From contig NC_037641.1 of NCBI RefSeq assembly GCF_003254395.2, positions 2,310,001 to 2,374,000 on the forward strand: a DNA stretch of 64,000 nt, read 5' to 3'. Shown here one piece after another: positions 1 to 13,177 of the stretch (positions are counted from its first letter, which is position 1; each line of letters begins with the position of its first letter). The notes under the pieces are model-generated. The model saw nothing but the letters and a program-made list of their open reading frames with translations, was not told the origin of the DNA and did not search any database. The DNA comes from Apis mellifera (Eukaryota; Arthropoda; Insecta; Hymenoptera; Apidae). The translations under genes were made by a program, and so were the position numbers.

Positions 1-1100
1 AAGTTACGTAATGCAAAGATAATTATCGTAATAGTTTGTCTTCTACGAAACATTGTAATTAAAGCGTATAATAATTTTTAGCTAATTTTGATTTTTAATG
101 TTATGCGTAATTCTTATTTGAACAATCGTTTAAATATTTTTTATTTTTTCTTATATTTTATGTTATTTTTCAAATATTATATATATTTTATATGAGTTTT
201 TATATTATTTTATATGAGTTTTTATTATCTCATTTTTTGTTTTCCATATATTTTTCTATTTTTTTTTATTTAAAAAATTGTTTATCTTTTATAATAACAT
301 AATTTTTATTTGATTTATTTTTAACAATAATTTTTATATAATTTGATTTATTTTTTATTTTTAATATGATTTTCTATTATTTATATGTATTTTTATGTTA
401 TGTTTTTTATATAATATTTTATTTTCTTATTTTTTATTTTCATTCCATATTTTTTTTTGTATTTGATTCTTGTAATTTTTTACATTTCGTCTTTTTTGTG
501 ATTTTTTTCACATATTTTTTACTTATAATTTCTATTTTTGTCTTTTTGAATTTCTGATATGATTTATTATTTTTTTTTTGTATTATATATAATTATATAA
601 TTATATATAAATATATATAATTATATATAATTATATATAAGTATTTTATATAAGTATTATATATAAGTAATTATATATAATTATATATAATTATATATAA
701 GTATTTTATATAAGTATTATATATAAGTAATTTTTATGCAATTTTTTAAATTGTTTTCTTATTTATGTATCTTTTATTTATAATTTTATATTTTTTTATC
801 TATATTTTTATACTGATGTTCAATATGTAATAATGAAAAAAATGTTTTAGTATTAAAATAAACATGAATTTCGTTTCAATATAATATAATTATATATAAT
901 TATACCAAAGTTGTCAATTTTCTTCAGATATATTAATGAATAATTTAAATATCCTAAATCATACTTGATTTTCCATTCATTTACTTTATCAACTAATCCT
1001 ATAATTATTCTAATCATCATCTATAATTCTACGTTTACTATAATATTTTCATTTATAATTCTGTTATTTAAATTCTTTATAAATTTATCTCAAATTTTTT
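1..1100. other. T-rich low-complexity block
   Basis: The + strand is strongly T-biased at 120-580. The open frame at 366-557 reads as Phe/Tyr/Ile repeats and is compositional. No gene or RNA signature was seen apart from the tandem array at 585-735. Confidence 0.7.
585..735. repeat. AT-rich tandem array with a 60-bp higher-order unit
   Basis: A 50-bp block containing TTATATATAAGTATTTTATA occurs at 621-670 and again, identically, at 681-730, a period of exactly 60 bp. It sits inside a longer run of TTATATATAA-type repeats. Confidence 0.9.
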
Positions 1101-1289
1101 CTCCTTTCTTCACAACAGCATGATTCTATGATTTCCTCTATGGAAACCATCAGCAGACATATAAACAATTACAGCTAAATATGCATTCGCAATGGAATGT
1201 CAATGATCCTAATCGAACAACTATTTTCACGATTTTAACAGAAACACATATAATACTTAGATATAAAATAGTAATTGTATGATGATAAT

Positions 1290-1320
1290 ATTCTCCTTTT
1301 TTTCTTGTTTCAGGTGAGTA
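1290..1320 (+). promoter_or_regulatory. Candidate recursive-splicing (ratchet) site, junction at 1313/1314
   Basis: A long pyrimidine tract leads into TTTCTTGTTTCAG|GTGAGT, which is an acceptor fused directly to a donor. This is the architecture of zero-length recursive-splicing exons known from long Drosophila introns. The surrounding ~500 bp is less AT-rich than its neighbours. Nothing like it, with both halves strong, was seen elsewhere in the window on this strand. Confidence 0.55.
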
Positions 1321-1360
1321 TCATTTTGTCTCGTTGTCGATGATATGAATATCCTGATTG
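1314..1360 (+). other. Possible 47-nt RS-exon or noncoding exon downstream of the ratchet site
   Basis: After the acceptor at 1313, a second strong donor (GATTG then GTAAGTAG) lies at 1361. The 47-nt segment between them has stop codons in all three frames, so it cannot be an internal coding exon. It could be a 5' UTR exon, a poison exon, or the competing RS-exon often found beside ratchet sites. Confidence 0.35.
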
Positions 1361-1639
1361 GTAAGTAGTTATTGCAATGATAATACACATTGCGATCGAC
1401 TTTCTATGATTATCATGCGACCAAGTATTTATTTCAATTTCTATTCAGCACACTGCACTTGAAAGTCAACGCGCATTTGATGCAAATATTTTATGTGCGA
1501 CCGTGAAAAATCCGATTTTTGTATCATGAAAGCATTCTTGTTTTAGTTCAGAGACAGGAAAATGTGAAATTTGATGGACAAGTAGAAAGAATTACAATAT
1601 GTGTTTGTGGAATATTAAGTGATGTTTGGCAATGTAACT

Positions 1640-2275
1640 TGAATTGTGATTTCAACATCTTTTGAATATATTTTAATTTCATTCTGTATTTCATGATATG
1701 TTTGGAATATTTAAAATATTTAAAAATTTTATTTTTATTTTATAAATTTATATAATTACATTAATTTTAAATACTAAAAGTGATAATCATCTATTTCAAT
1801 CAAATGTTGATGTAATTGTATGTAATTATTAGAAAAAATAATCATTTATTTTTGTAATATAGTACAATATATGAAAAAATACTATATTTTGTAATATATT
1901 TAATCATAGTTTATTAGTTGTATAATTTTTTCAATCAAATTTCATAATTTTACTTGTATATATATATATGTATATTATATTTATAAAATACTATTTTATA
2001 AAAAATTAATAATAAAAGTAAATTAAATACGAGTTTTTATTATTTGAAAATTAATTTCCTACATTTCTTGTCTTTTGAATAAATATTATATATAAACATT
2101 TTAATTATATATTATAAATTTTGAATAAATATTATATATAATATTATAATATAAACAAAATTATGATTATTTAAAAATGTGAATATGTGTATATTTTTGT
2201 ATTAACAATCTTTTATAATAAGGGAAATAAAAATAAAATTTTCGCAAAATTAGCAGTTATTATTGTTATATATAC

Positions 2276-2315
<40 letters not shown>

Positions 2316-5300
2316 TCTAATATTTCAAAAACAATTAAATTCTGCTATAGAAATGAATGAATTTCATTATTTATTTTGAATGATGAATTATATGCTTAAT
2401 TAATTAAATTAGATTTTGAAAAAATTCATTTCTGTGAAAAATATATACAATAATTATAAATATATATTGGGATATGTTAGTATATATATTAACATATTTT
2501 AGAATAAATTTTATATTTCATTTTCATAATATTATTTTTATAATCATATGAAAATTTTATGAAAGATATGTATCTTATATTAAGATCTATTATAATATTG
2601 TAAATGCTATTATATTATATATATTATATATATTTGAATAAAAAAATTATTTATAAATAATGCGTGCTAAAATAATCCAAATATTCAATTTCAAATGGCC
2701 ATTGAAAAATTCAATTTCAACTTAAAAAATTATATTAATATCTTTATCAAGTTACGTCATTTATTTCGCAAATAAATGTAGCAATCAATCGATTGATTAA
2801 GCAATAAGACTGAAAGATTGACATAAAAACAAAGATGAAAAAAGAGCATTTTTCTTAAGTATTTCTGCCAAGGCTTCTGCTAGGGGTAAGTATTTTATCA
2901 TGCAATGTTAGCGAAAGTATTTTATGTCTCCTATTCATGATGACCGAAACTCATTGACAAGATAATTCAATTCGTGAAATGAATGGTATTCTGAACGAAT
3001 GATTTAACGATGTTCTTAGGATACGGTTGCAATAAATCGAATAGAATAGTTATATTTAATAAAACAGAATAGTGAAATGTGGAATTTGCATACAAGTGGC
3101 GTTTAATCTTGTTGAGATTTAATCGTAGTCAAGTGTTATATTTGAGAGATTTAGAGGAAAAATAATGTAAGTGATGTGATGTTTGGTTTGAAAAAATGAT
3201 AACTGATGATACCAATGATATTTAAATTAAAGATTGGAAAATATTTGTACCATTTCTTTTCTAGATAAACATTTGTTAAAAATAAATTTTAATAATAAGA
3301 TTAAATTCAATGAATGAAAATTTAAAATCTAAATTTTAAAGCTTTTATTAAAAAATAATAAGTAGTTTTTTTTTAGATAAATATTTGTTGCAATTATTTT
3401 AATAAAAATATAGTTGTGCATTATAATGAAGTTCTATATATATTTTTTTTTTGAATGGAATTTTTGAGAAAAAATTCTCTTTTCTTTTTTTTGATTCTTT
3501 TAAATTCAAATATTGGCCATGTAAAAAAAAAAGAAATTCAATTCACAAGAAAATTTCATAAATAATACATTTAATTATATCTTTATTACATTATAATAGT
3601 AAATTAATTTAATTAATTAATTATTACATACAATAGTAAATTAATTTAATTAAATAAGAATTAAAATAATATGTATATTTATAAATTGTAGTCATTTCAT
3701 ATAAAAAAACTTTTTATAAATTAAAAAAAATACAATTCTTATTTTTTAAATTTTCGTATTATTATAATAATGTTTATAAATACATGACTTTTAAATATCA
3801 TTATAAAATATTTGTACCTTTAGATGAATTTTCTTTAGATGAATATCTGCTAAAGTTTAATTTTTAATTTAACTTAAAAAAAAAATTGTTTTTAAATTTA
3901 ATATTTATTATTAAAATTAATCAAATTACAAAATATTTAAATCATTCTTTGAATAAATATTTCTTTAAATTAAATTTTGGTAAAAAAATTTGTTTCCAAA
4001 TTTAAAAATTTATATCATATTAATACGTTAACATTTAATTTAAGAAAAAATATGTTTTTTTATTTAAAAAAAGACAATTTTATTTAAATTTATCTTTTTA
4101 AATTCGATCTTAAAAAATATTTATATCATTTCTTATTCAAATAAATATTTATAAAATTCGCTTTATGACGAATTTTATAAAAAATATACATTTATGTAAT
4201 GTTTTTTAATGCGCAAGACGTGTTTCAAGACTACAACAAGATTCACATGAAAGTCTTGATAAAAATCTCAAATTAACATATACAATGCATAAGAGGAAAA
4301 ATTGTGTCAAATGTGATTTATTCTATGATACTTAATACTACGGCATAATTCATTTCTTGTACAATTTCATAATTACTAATCCAATTCATAACATGAAAGA
4401 ATAAAGTCAGATGAGTTGTTAGATGTCTTTTCTTTTGTGAATTTTAATTTGGAAAAATGATGCTCGCAGGGAAAGCACAAATTACATCATACCAAGCATC
4501 CATACTGTTTCCCAGACACTTTCTATACAATCTTCTGCCTCTAACTAACAGTTTCGCATTATTAAGGAACTGTATAAAGAAGTTAAGTATAGTGAGAACG
4601 AAATATAATAGAACTTTATTTATATAAATTTCATTTATATAAAATTTGATTTGTATAATGATTATTTGAATTATAAATGAATTTCTATAAATCTGAATTA
4701 TTGTCGAATATCAACTTCATTTATTTTTACAATATAATATGATTAACATCTTCGCTCATCAATTTAAGAGAAATGTTTTAATTTTACACAGTATTAAAAA
4801 TAAATAAACAAACAAATAAAATTAAAATAAAATAAAATAATAAATTAATCTAATTCATCATTTTTTATACTATGCATATTATTTTTATTAATGAAAATTT
4901 CATGAAAATTAATTAAACAATGTTCTTCATAAAAAATCTAGACATATGATACGTGATAGTAATGAATTGAAACGTATTGAAAATATATATGTTGTATTTA
5001 TATGTATTTATATACATACAAATAAGAGAAATCTATATATTTACTATATATATATTTACTATAGTATAATATATATTTAGATATAAAATAAATGAAAAAT
5101 TAATTTTTTAAATTAATTTAAATTTAAATTATTAATTAATTAATTAGAGTATTTAGAGATAAATATTATGTTATTATAGAAATAATTATTATGTTTGCAA
5201 AATTGTTTTTAAATTTATAAAATTTGATTATGCATTTTAGAGAATCTTTTATGAAATCTTTTTATATAAATATGAATTTATATGAATCGTACGAAAAATC

Positions 5301-6250
5301 AGCTGATTATAAGATAAAATATTGTTCTAGTATGTTGTTTAAATAATAAATCTGTATGGTTAGAGGCAAATGATGGTAATAGCACATATTAATGTTCTTA
5401 TTATTAAATATATAATTATATTATATTATATATATAATTATATTTATTATTAATAAATATTATATTTATTATTAAATATATAATGGTTTAATTAGTTGTA
5501 TATTCGTTTATGTTTTCTTGTTACATTAAAAATTTTTTTCAAATGATTACAATTGGAATATTTTTTTTCTGTATATTTAAACATTTCAAAGTAGGATATT
5601 TTAACAAAAAATAAACAATTAATTTAGATTTAACAATTATTTATTAATATAACACTATTTGTATATTCTAATATATTTAATTATTTTATAAAATGATCAA
5701 TTATAAAAATTTGCTTTTTGCGTGTTTCAATTTAATTATTTTTTGATAATATATTTAATAATATTTAATTAGTACTTAATTATACTTTTTAAATTAATAT
5801 TTATTTTAATTATTTTATGATTATATTTTATAATATATATTATTTCATATTTTAAGTTAATAAATTTCCATTTTTGTGCTTGCATAATTAGATTAAATTT
5901 AAATATATTAATTTAATTATTCTCTTTTAATTTATAGTTTTTATAATTTCTATTTTTAATTAAGATTTCTTTAATTACAATTATATTAAAATATATAAAC
6001 TTTCTTTTTCTTATTTTTCTTTCTTTTTTTTTTTATTATATCATTTATCTTTTTTGCTTCTTTTTTTTTAACTTCTTTTCTAATTATATTTTCTAACTTT
6101 ATTTAACATTATAATAAGTTATCATGCTAGAAAATAGATATAATTAATCAAATAAAACATCAATTGATTATTAATAATACTAATCATTAATCACATAAAA
6201 AAATCTATGTTCAAAATTAAAAAAATTAAAAAAATTAAAAAAATTTTAAA
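1640..6250. other. AT-rich background
   Basis: Mostly A/T with the (TA)n at 2277. Two less AT-rich patches occur at 2690-3190 and 4200-4600. The first holds a strong donor-like site (GCTAGGG then GTAAGTAT, GT at 2886) and a weaker GTAAGTGA at about 3167. No supported exon or gene. Confidence 0.6.
2277..2310. repeat. (TA)n microsatellite
   Basis: Uninterrupted TA dinucleotides for about 34 bp. Confidence 0.95.
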
Positions 6251-6660
6251 AATTACAGTATCAAGATGCGTATCGATTCATTAATTCATTACATTACAAT
6301 TGCTACAAATCGATCAGAGAAAATTAATCTGTTATTAATTTGATTGACATTATGATGATAACTTCGAATCCGTTGGTTTCGGTTCGAATAGGATTCAAAT
6401 ATACCCAGGAGCGATCAATCTTTAGAAAATGGTGACTTCACAAGCGGCACACATCGCGGTCAATTACTCGCCGTCATACGCCGATTATTACGCGCCATTA
6501 AAGTTCTATGCACTGTGAAACCGTGAAAGAAGCTGGTGGTGAAGAATCCAACGTGCCGTTACATTATTCAACACCATTGCTCCCTTCTGAAACGCGACCA
6601 TCTGCGATTGAACGACTATTAGAGCGAGAGAAATATACAGGGTGTCGGTAAAATTAAAAA
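6250..6660. other. Balanced island 1
   Basis: CpG-containing, non-repetitive sequence with ATTACGCGCCA at 6487-6497, a core repeated at 17719. No open frame has supporting motifs. At the right edge ACAGGGTGTCGG (6638-6649) resembles the ends of some insect DNA transposons, but no partner end was found. Candidate regulatory element. Confidence 0.35.
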
Positions 6661-7338
6661 AAATTTATTTCTTTATTAGCTACATAAATTGTAATATTGA
6701 AAATTTAAAAAAAAATGATTCTTTCAATAAAAAATCAAGATCATCTCAAGTTTTTTAGTTTTTTATATGATATTTTTTTTAAACTTCGCGATATTAATGT
6801 TAATTTATGTTAGAATAAATTTATGTTAGGATAATCTTGTATATTAAAATAATGAATTCAGAAATATAAAAAAAAATGTGGAATTTTATAGAAAATTATT
6901 TTATTTAAATTAAATCATATGTAGATAAATATTGTGTTCAATAAAAATAAATTTGCATTTTTTTTTATATGATAAAATCTTTGTTGTATTTGTTAATTAT
7001 AAAATTTATTTATTTTTTATAAAATTATAATTTTTAATTATTAATATTAATATATAATATATATAATATTTTATGATAATTAAATATATAATTTAATTTA
7101 ATTTAATACATATTAAATAATAATTCTATAAATGAATAATAAAAATAATTAAATGATAAAATTATTAAATATTAATAATTAGTTTAGGTATAATTATTAT
7201 AATTTGTAGAATTATATTCATATAATTATATTATAATATAACAATTATTGATATTTAATATTACAAAAATATATCTTCATTTTATCATTAAGTAATTTAA
7301 TTTTTGAATATTTTAAATATGTATATTTTTGATTCAAT

Positions 7339-7470
7339 TTTAATATGAAGAATAAGAAAATAATTAATTGTAAATATATGTTTAATATGAAGAATAAGAA
7401 AATAATTAATTGTAAATATATGTTTAATATGAAGAATAAGAAAATAATTAATTGTAAATATATGTTTAAT
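7339..7470. repeat. 42-bp minisatellite, three perfect copies
   Basis: Copies lie at 7339-7380, 7381-7422 and 7423-7464, followed by a six-base partial copy. Each starts TTTAATATGAAGAATAAG and ends in AAATATATG. Because 42 is divisible by three, the reverse strand reads as a repeated 14-residue hydrophobic peptide, so the open frame at 7245-7478 on the minus strand is an artefact of the array. Confidence 0.95.
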
Positions 7471-8363
7471 TTAAACAAATATCAATCTTAATTTTCATAA
7501 ATGACATATAGCTTAATTCGAATTGGAATTTGAAAAATGAATTTTTTCGAATATGAATTATCAAAAAATTTCTATGTAAAAATATTCAAGATAACTATAT
7601 AAAATAAGATTGATATAATAAATTCTTTTGCTCATTTGTAAAGTTTCATTTTTGTCACTTTAGACTTCATATAAATATCATGCCATTATGACTATATATT
7701 ATATCTTTTCTTGTTTTTTCTAATTAGAAACAACGGATACACAATTATATAAATATTTGACTCTATGGGATTTTTAAAAAAAAGATTAAGTTAAAAGATA
7801 TTTATAATTTACTATTTAAATTTATAATATTATTAGTTAGAAATTTATAGGAAGAATCAGAGAAAATTTGGAAAAGAAAGAGAGTTGAAAATAAGTTTTG
7901 ATAGAATATTTAATTAAGGAGAATTTTTATTTTATTGAATATTTCATTCATTATTTTATTTGTAAATAAGTTTTTAAATTGTAATTGAGTATTTTTACAA
8001 AATTATTAGGTATTTATGAAAATCTCTTCAAAATGATTCAAAATATTTTTTTTTTACAAATGAATACAGATAAATAAAAATAAATAAATAAAATCATTTT
8101 TATGCAAATATATATATTGCATATTTATTTTTTACATATTTTTATATAAATGGTATAAATGAGTATTATTCTTTTTTTCATATTAATTTTTATTTACATC
8201 AATTAAATAATGAAAGAAAAGAAAATTGTTTTTAATTAAATTTTTAATTATGATGTAATAATAATAAAACCGAAAAAATTTTGAATGGAGAGCTCCGAAA
8301 TATAAATATAAGTCATATTCTTTAAAAATTATTTATAATAGCTATTATATATAATAGTTATAC

Positions 8364-8476
8364 AAAAGTTTCTTTATTGTTTAAATTTACAATTGGTAAA
8401 TTAATTAAGTTAATATTAAATGAAGTAATTAATTAATTTATTTACCAACTAAAAGTTTAGACAATAAAGAAATTTT
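8364..8476. repeat. Imperfect inverted repeat (about 45-bp arms), possible MITE or hairpin
   Basis: The left arm, 8364-8407, begins AAAAGTTTCTTTATTG and includes TTGGTAAATTAATTAA. The right arm, 8428-8476, is its near reverse complement, containing TTAATTAATTTATTTACC and CAATAAAGAAATTTTT. The loop is about 20 bp. No convincing target-site duplication was seen. Confidence 0.7.
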
Positions 8477-8555
8477 TAAACTAAGACATTTTTGAACAAG
8501 ATTTAAAATGATTTCAAAAAAAAGACTTCCATACATAAAACGATTAGACGTTAGT

Positions 8556-8606
8556 ATAATATTAATATCTATTAATATAATATTAATATCTATAATATAA
8601 TATTAA
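8556..8606. repeat. Short 21-bp AT tandem repeat
   Basis: ATAATATTAATATCTAT starts at 8556 and again at 8577, followed by a degenerate third copy. Confidence 0.8.
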
Positions 8607-8999
8607 GGCAATATTCATAGTTTCATATATATATATAACATATAATATCTTATATAATATAAATAAATACAATAAATACAAATATAATAAAATAAGTACA
8701 ATTTTGTGAAACAATCTTATCTAATTTTTTTAGATAAACACTAATAATTAACCAGAAAAGTATGAAAAAACTATTTTTATATAATTATAATATAAATTTT
8801 ATGATAAATAATTACATATAATTACATATAATTACTATAAAATTATTAATATTCTGCAAATTCTATATAGTTTAATATATATTTAAAATAATATATTTCC
8901 ACATTTTTTATAAATTAAGTATTTAACGTGTTTTAATTGCATAAAAATAATCTAATAGTCTAATGGTCATAAGTAAAACGATTTAGAAATATAACTTTC

Positions 9000-9370
9000 A
9001 TCAATATAACTGTCGAAACTTCATTTATTTTTCGATCTACGTTCGCAGGGTGTGACATTTACTTCTATGGAATTAATTATTGTGATTACAAGAGATTTTC
9101 CAGTGACGAAAGGAGAAATTTCTCACATCACACGAGCAGAGCTTTACGAAATTCAATGGTAAGATACGAGAATACGAATAAGAATAGATAATTGGGATAA
9201 AACAAGCGTCATCCAAAGTTATTCCGCAGAGACGACACTAATTAATGATTTTCTTGGTCACAATCTCACTTTTTTATGCCAACTATGTAATTACATATCG
9301 TATTCTTTGCAATTTTAAAACGCAATTTTTTCGCTTTCCAGCTAATTACCAGAAGTGGAATCTATCCGTT
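9000..9370. other. Balanced island 2, with a microexon-like segment
   Basis: A GATTTTCCAG acceptor-like site (AG at 9102-9103) and a donor-like CAATG then GTAAGATA (GT at 9159) bracket 55 nt (9104-9158). Two frames are open throughout; the third opens with TGA and is clear after it. The reading that links in phase to the microexon at 60594 is that third one, so it is not a convincing coding exon. Confidence 0.25.
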
Positions 9371-10620
9371 GCTTTTATTGTTAATTAAAAGTATTTTTCT
9401 AATTGGTTATAATTTATTTCGAATAAATTATGAGATCTTGAGAATATGATGATTATGAAGATCTGATTATGAAAGATGGAGTATGAAAGTACTTTGATTT
9501 ATATATATATATATTTGTAAGATATATATATATATATATATATATTTGTAAGATATATATATATATTTTTATATATGATTTTATGATTTTATGATTTTAT
9601 ATTTACTGTTTAAAATTTTTATTATTTAAAATTATATACATATATATTGAATTTTTTAAATGGAAAGATAAAATTAATGATTTTATAATTATATTTTAAA
9701 TTTGGTGTATTAATAGTTAAAAATTAATAGTAAATTTTATTATCTAAATCTGTATTATTTATAATTTTTTATCTGAGAATCTAAATGTTTGAAATATAAT
9801 CTAAATGTTTTTTTTTTTAAATTTAAATTCATCTAAATTTTCTATTTCGACAAACAACATACAATCCGTGTAATATTGAGATTTTGTTCAATTTTATTAT
9901 CTAAATTTATTTTCTTTGATAAATTAATATTTCATGAATAATTATTATCAATTATATTTTTCATCAATTTTAATATTACAAAAAAAATTTAATATAATTT
10001 ATAATAATTTCTTTAAGATATAAAATATAAAATTTTGCAATATGAAATATTCAAAATATATTTTTAAGAACATTACTAACTTAATCTTTAAGAAATCTAT
10101 AATCTTAAAAAATCTAATTGTGATACAGCTATGCATAAATATAATATCAATAAAAAAACCCTATTCCAAATATTAAACAAAAAAATTAAAAATAAAAAAA
10201 AAAGAAATATTCAAAATATAATAATTCCTTTTCAAACTATTATATTTTCAATATCAATAAGATTTTCGTTTCTAAAATAATTAACAATCCGAATATTGGA
10301 ATCGAGAGATTTGAATATAGAAGATATTGTTCATCTCTAAGATTGACTAAAAGTAACTTTATAATGCATAATATAATTTCTTTTTTTATGTTTTTGGAAT
10401 ATAAAATATTTTAAATATTTTTAAAACTTTTTGTAAAATATTACCTTAGTATCTTTAAAATCTATAAGATATATTTGTGATAAGTATATAGCGCTATTAA
10501 AAAATTAAATATTATGATATTCAAAACATTGAAATAATTTCCTTTTAAATAATCAAATGCCAATACCATAATATTCAATAATAAGCACAACAATTTTCGT
10601 TTCTAAAAGTAATTAATAAT
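9370..10620. other. AT-rich background
   Basis: Compound TA array at 9500-9580; otherwise nothing seen. Confidence 0.6.
9500..9580. repeat. Compound (TA)n array
   Basis: TA runs are interrupted twice by TTTGTAAGA, giving a duplicated ATATTTGTAAGATATATA unit. Confidence 0.9.
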
Positions 10621-11020
10621 AATACGAAAATATTAAAATCGAGAGAATCAACATGGAGGACCAGACATCGACTCAGCTCTGTTAATGGCTAAAAATAATT
10701 CCATCATCCGTGAATGCGATCCACGAACACGATTACGGTAAATTATTCCAATCAGTTGAATTCTACATTGTGCGATGTTTATGCGTTCTCGTTGGCATGC
10801 ATTTCGAAAGTGCAAGTGCACGCGCCTCGAGGATGCATCTCACGTTGCTACGTCGCTACTGCCAATGACATTTTCGGCGCAATACGCGAATGCAACGAAT
10901 CTCTGACTCACCCGAGATCTGCATATATGCATGAATCATGCGTGGAATCGGGAGAATACTTGTTTGTTTTCGAAAAGTTTGTTCTCAAATTATTTAATCA
11001 TTCGTGGATGTGACTGTTTC
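10620..11020. other. Balanced island 3
   Basis: Mixed sequence with an open frame at 10714-11013 (99 residues). It lacks recognisable motifs, and there is no splice or promoter context. Treated as a noncoding island. Confidence 0.35.
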
Positions 11021-13128
11021 GAAGTTAAACAATTTTATTTTGTGATGGCAGTCATGTGTTTTCGTGTTTGGAATAAGTTTTTACGTGTTATAACTATTGT
11101 ATATAATTATATGTATGGATTAAATTTGTTTGAAAGATGAAGATTGCCGATGATTTTTAATTTTTTTTTGTAATTTTGTATTATAATATCATATTATTTA
11201 TGTAAATCATTCTATAGATTAAATTTGTTTAGAAAATAAAAATCATTCCTGATTTTTAATTTATTTTGAAATTTTTTATATCAAGATTTTATTATATATT
11301 ATATGATTTTATTATATAAATCATTCGTGATTTTTAATTTATTCTGAAATCTTTTATATCAAGGTTTTATTATATACAAATTATTTTTATTATATACAAA
11401 ATTTAGGAATTATTTATATTTATATTTATATTTAAAAAATGGATATTATTAATATAAAATAATTTAATTAATTTATTATTATTTATTTATTTGCTTGATA
11501 ATTTCTTTTAAATTAATAATTTTTTATTTTTAAATAAAAAATTTCTTGATATGAGATAAATATCAAATAATTGTGTAATATTGTACATATATTGTATCTA
11601 AAAATAAATTTCTTTAGATATATAATTAGGTATGTAATTAAGTATAATATTCAATAAAATTTATTTTCAGCTATTAAATATTTTAGAAAATAAGGAAATT
11701 GGATACTAATTGACAAAACATTAGTTTTTCATTAAGACAAGATGATTAAATGATTAAGAAAAGGAAATATTTATTACTACATACTTAATAGAATCATATT
11801 ATAAATTACCAAGTAATGAGTAATATGTTTGTCAAGTTTTAAATCATAATTCTTATATGAACATATAAAGACTTCTCATAATTTCATGACCTTTAAGCTT
11901 GGTTTATATGGTCGTTAATATTATGATACAATATAAATATTAAATATACAAAGTCTTCCAAATAAAAACTACTAATAATATTTAAAATAATTCTTAATGG
12001 TAATCATTTTTTCGAAATTGTATTTTATATTAATTTATACTGATGACAATTTATAAAATTTTAAAAAAGAAAAATTTAATGAGAATCATAGAAATAATGT
12101 CATAAATTTACTTCTTCTTTATTCAAAAATAATTTTATCGAAAATTATATTTATAATATTCATTAATATTATTATTAATCGGATATAATTAATATTATTA
12201 TTAATCTTATAATAATATTGATATGAACATATTTTATATCTAATTATAAATCAATATTAGGCATAATTTTGATAAATAATTATCTTAAATAATAATTTAA
12301 TACTTGTGTTTAACTAATATTTAATTATTTATATTTTATCTTTTCGAGAATAAAATCAATTCATGTTGTATAGATTTTTTGTTCAGAATCTAAAATATAT
12401 TCGCAAATTTTATGGATTTTTATTTAGAATAGGGCATATAATAAATTATAAAACATGTTAAAATGTATAATTAAATAAAAATTTTCATCTCAATAATTAT
12501 GAAACTTTTTAGTTTCAAAATATGTCATTAAAAATTTAAAATTGATAAACATTGATGTAAATCTGAATATTTTGGAAATCAATTAAAAATAATATCCTGT
12601 TTATAATATAATTTTAAATTCCTATAGAATTTATAAGTTTTTCTAATTTTATTTTAAAATTAGAAAAAAAAAAAAAAGAAAACAAAACTACATTAAAATA
12701 TTTTAACGTACAGTTAGTTATAAAAATATTTATATCCTATATTATAAAAATAATCTTTTCAATTTTTCATTTTTAAAAATTTTTTTATTTTTATTTTTAA
12801 TGAAATTTTGTGAATATGTAGAAATAATGGATTATATATGCGATAATTCTTTTTAGCAGAATTACTTTGAAAAAATAATTCCAATGCTTTTTCATTTTTT
12901 TAAATATAATTTTATGATGATATGAGATAGAATAAAATTTTAAATCATTAAAATATATAGTTTTTAATGCTTCATCTACCTTGTTATAAAACTATTATAT
13001 ATTACAAATGAAATTGTTTCCAAAATTAGAAAAATGATAAAGCATTTGAGGATTGTTTTCACTTTCTCAAATTTTTTTTCGACAAAAAAGTTGCTTTATA
13101 TATAATTCATTATGCTGTATATATATAT

Positions 13129-13177
<49 letters not shown>

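Larger units (their letters stand above)
6660..9000. other. AT-rich background with minisatellite and inverted repeat
   Basis: Contains the 42-bp minisatellite, the 8364-8476 inverted repeat and the 21-bp repeat at 8556. Nothing else distinctive. Confidence 0.6.

Noticed and set aside
366..557. Open frame on + strand, 63 residues
   Set aside because: Almost entirely Phe/Tyr/Ile/Leu from a T-rich strand, so compositional rather than a membrane protein.
6355..6400. GGTTCGAATAGG resembling a tRNA B box
   Set aside because: No A box at the right distance and no cloverleaf could be drawn.
6638..6649. ACAGGGTGTCGG as a transposon terminus
   Set aside because: No inverted partner or target-site duplication found at a plausible distance.
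7245..7478. Minus-strand open frame with a repeated 14-residue hydrophobic unit
   Set aside because: Produced by the 42-bp minisatellite, whose length is a multiple of three.
10714..11013. Open + frame of 99 residues
   Set aside because: No family motif, signal peptide, splice or promoter context; length is plausible by chance in a balanced island.
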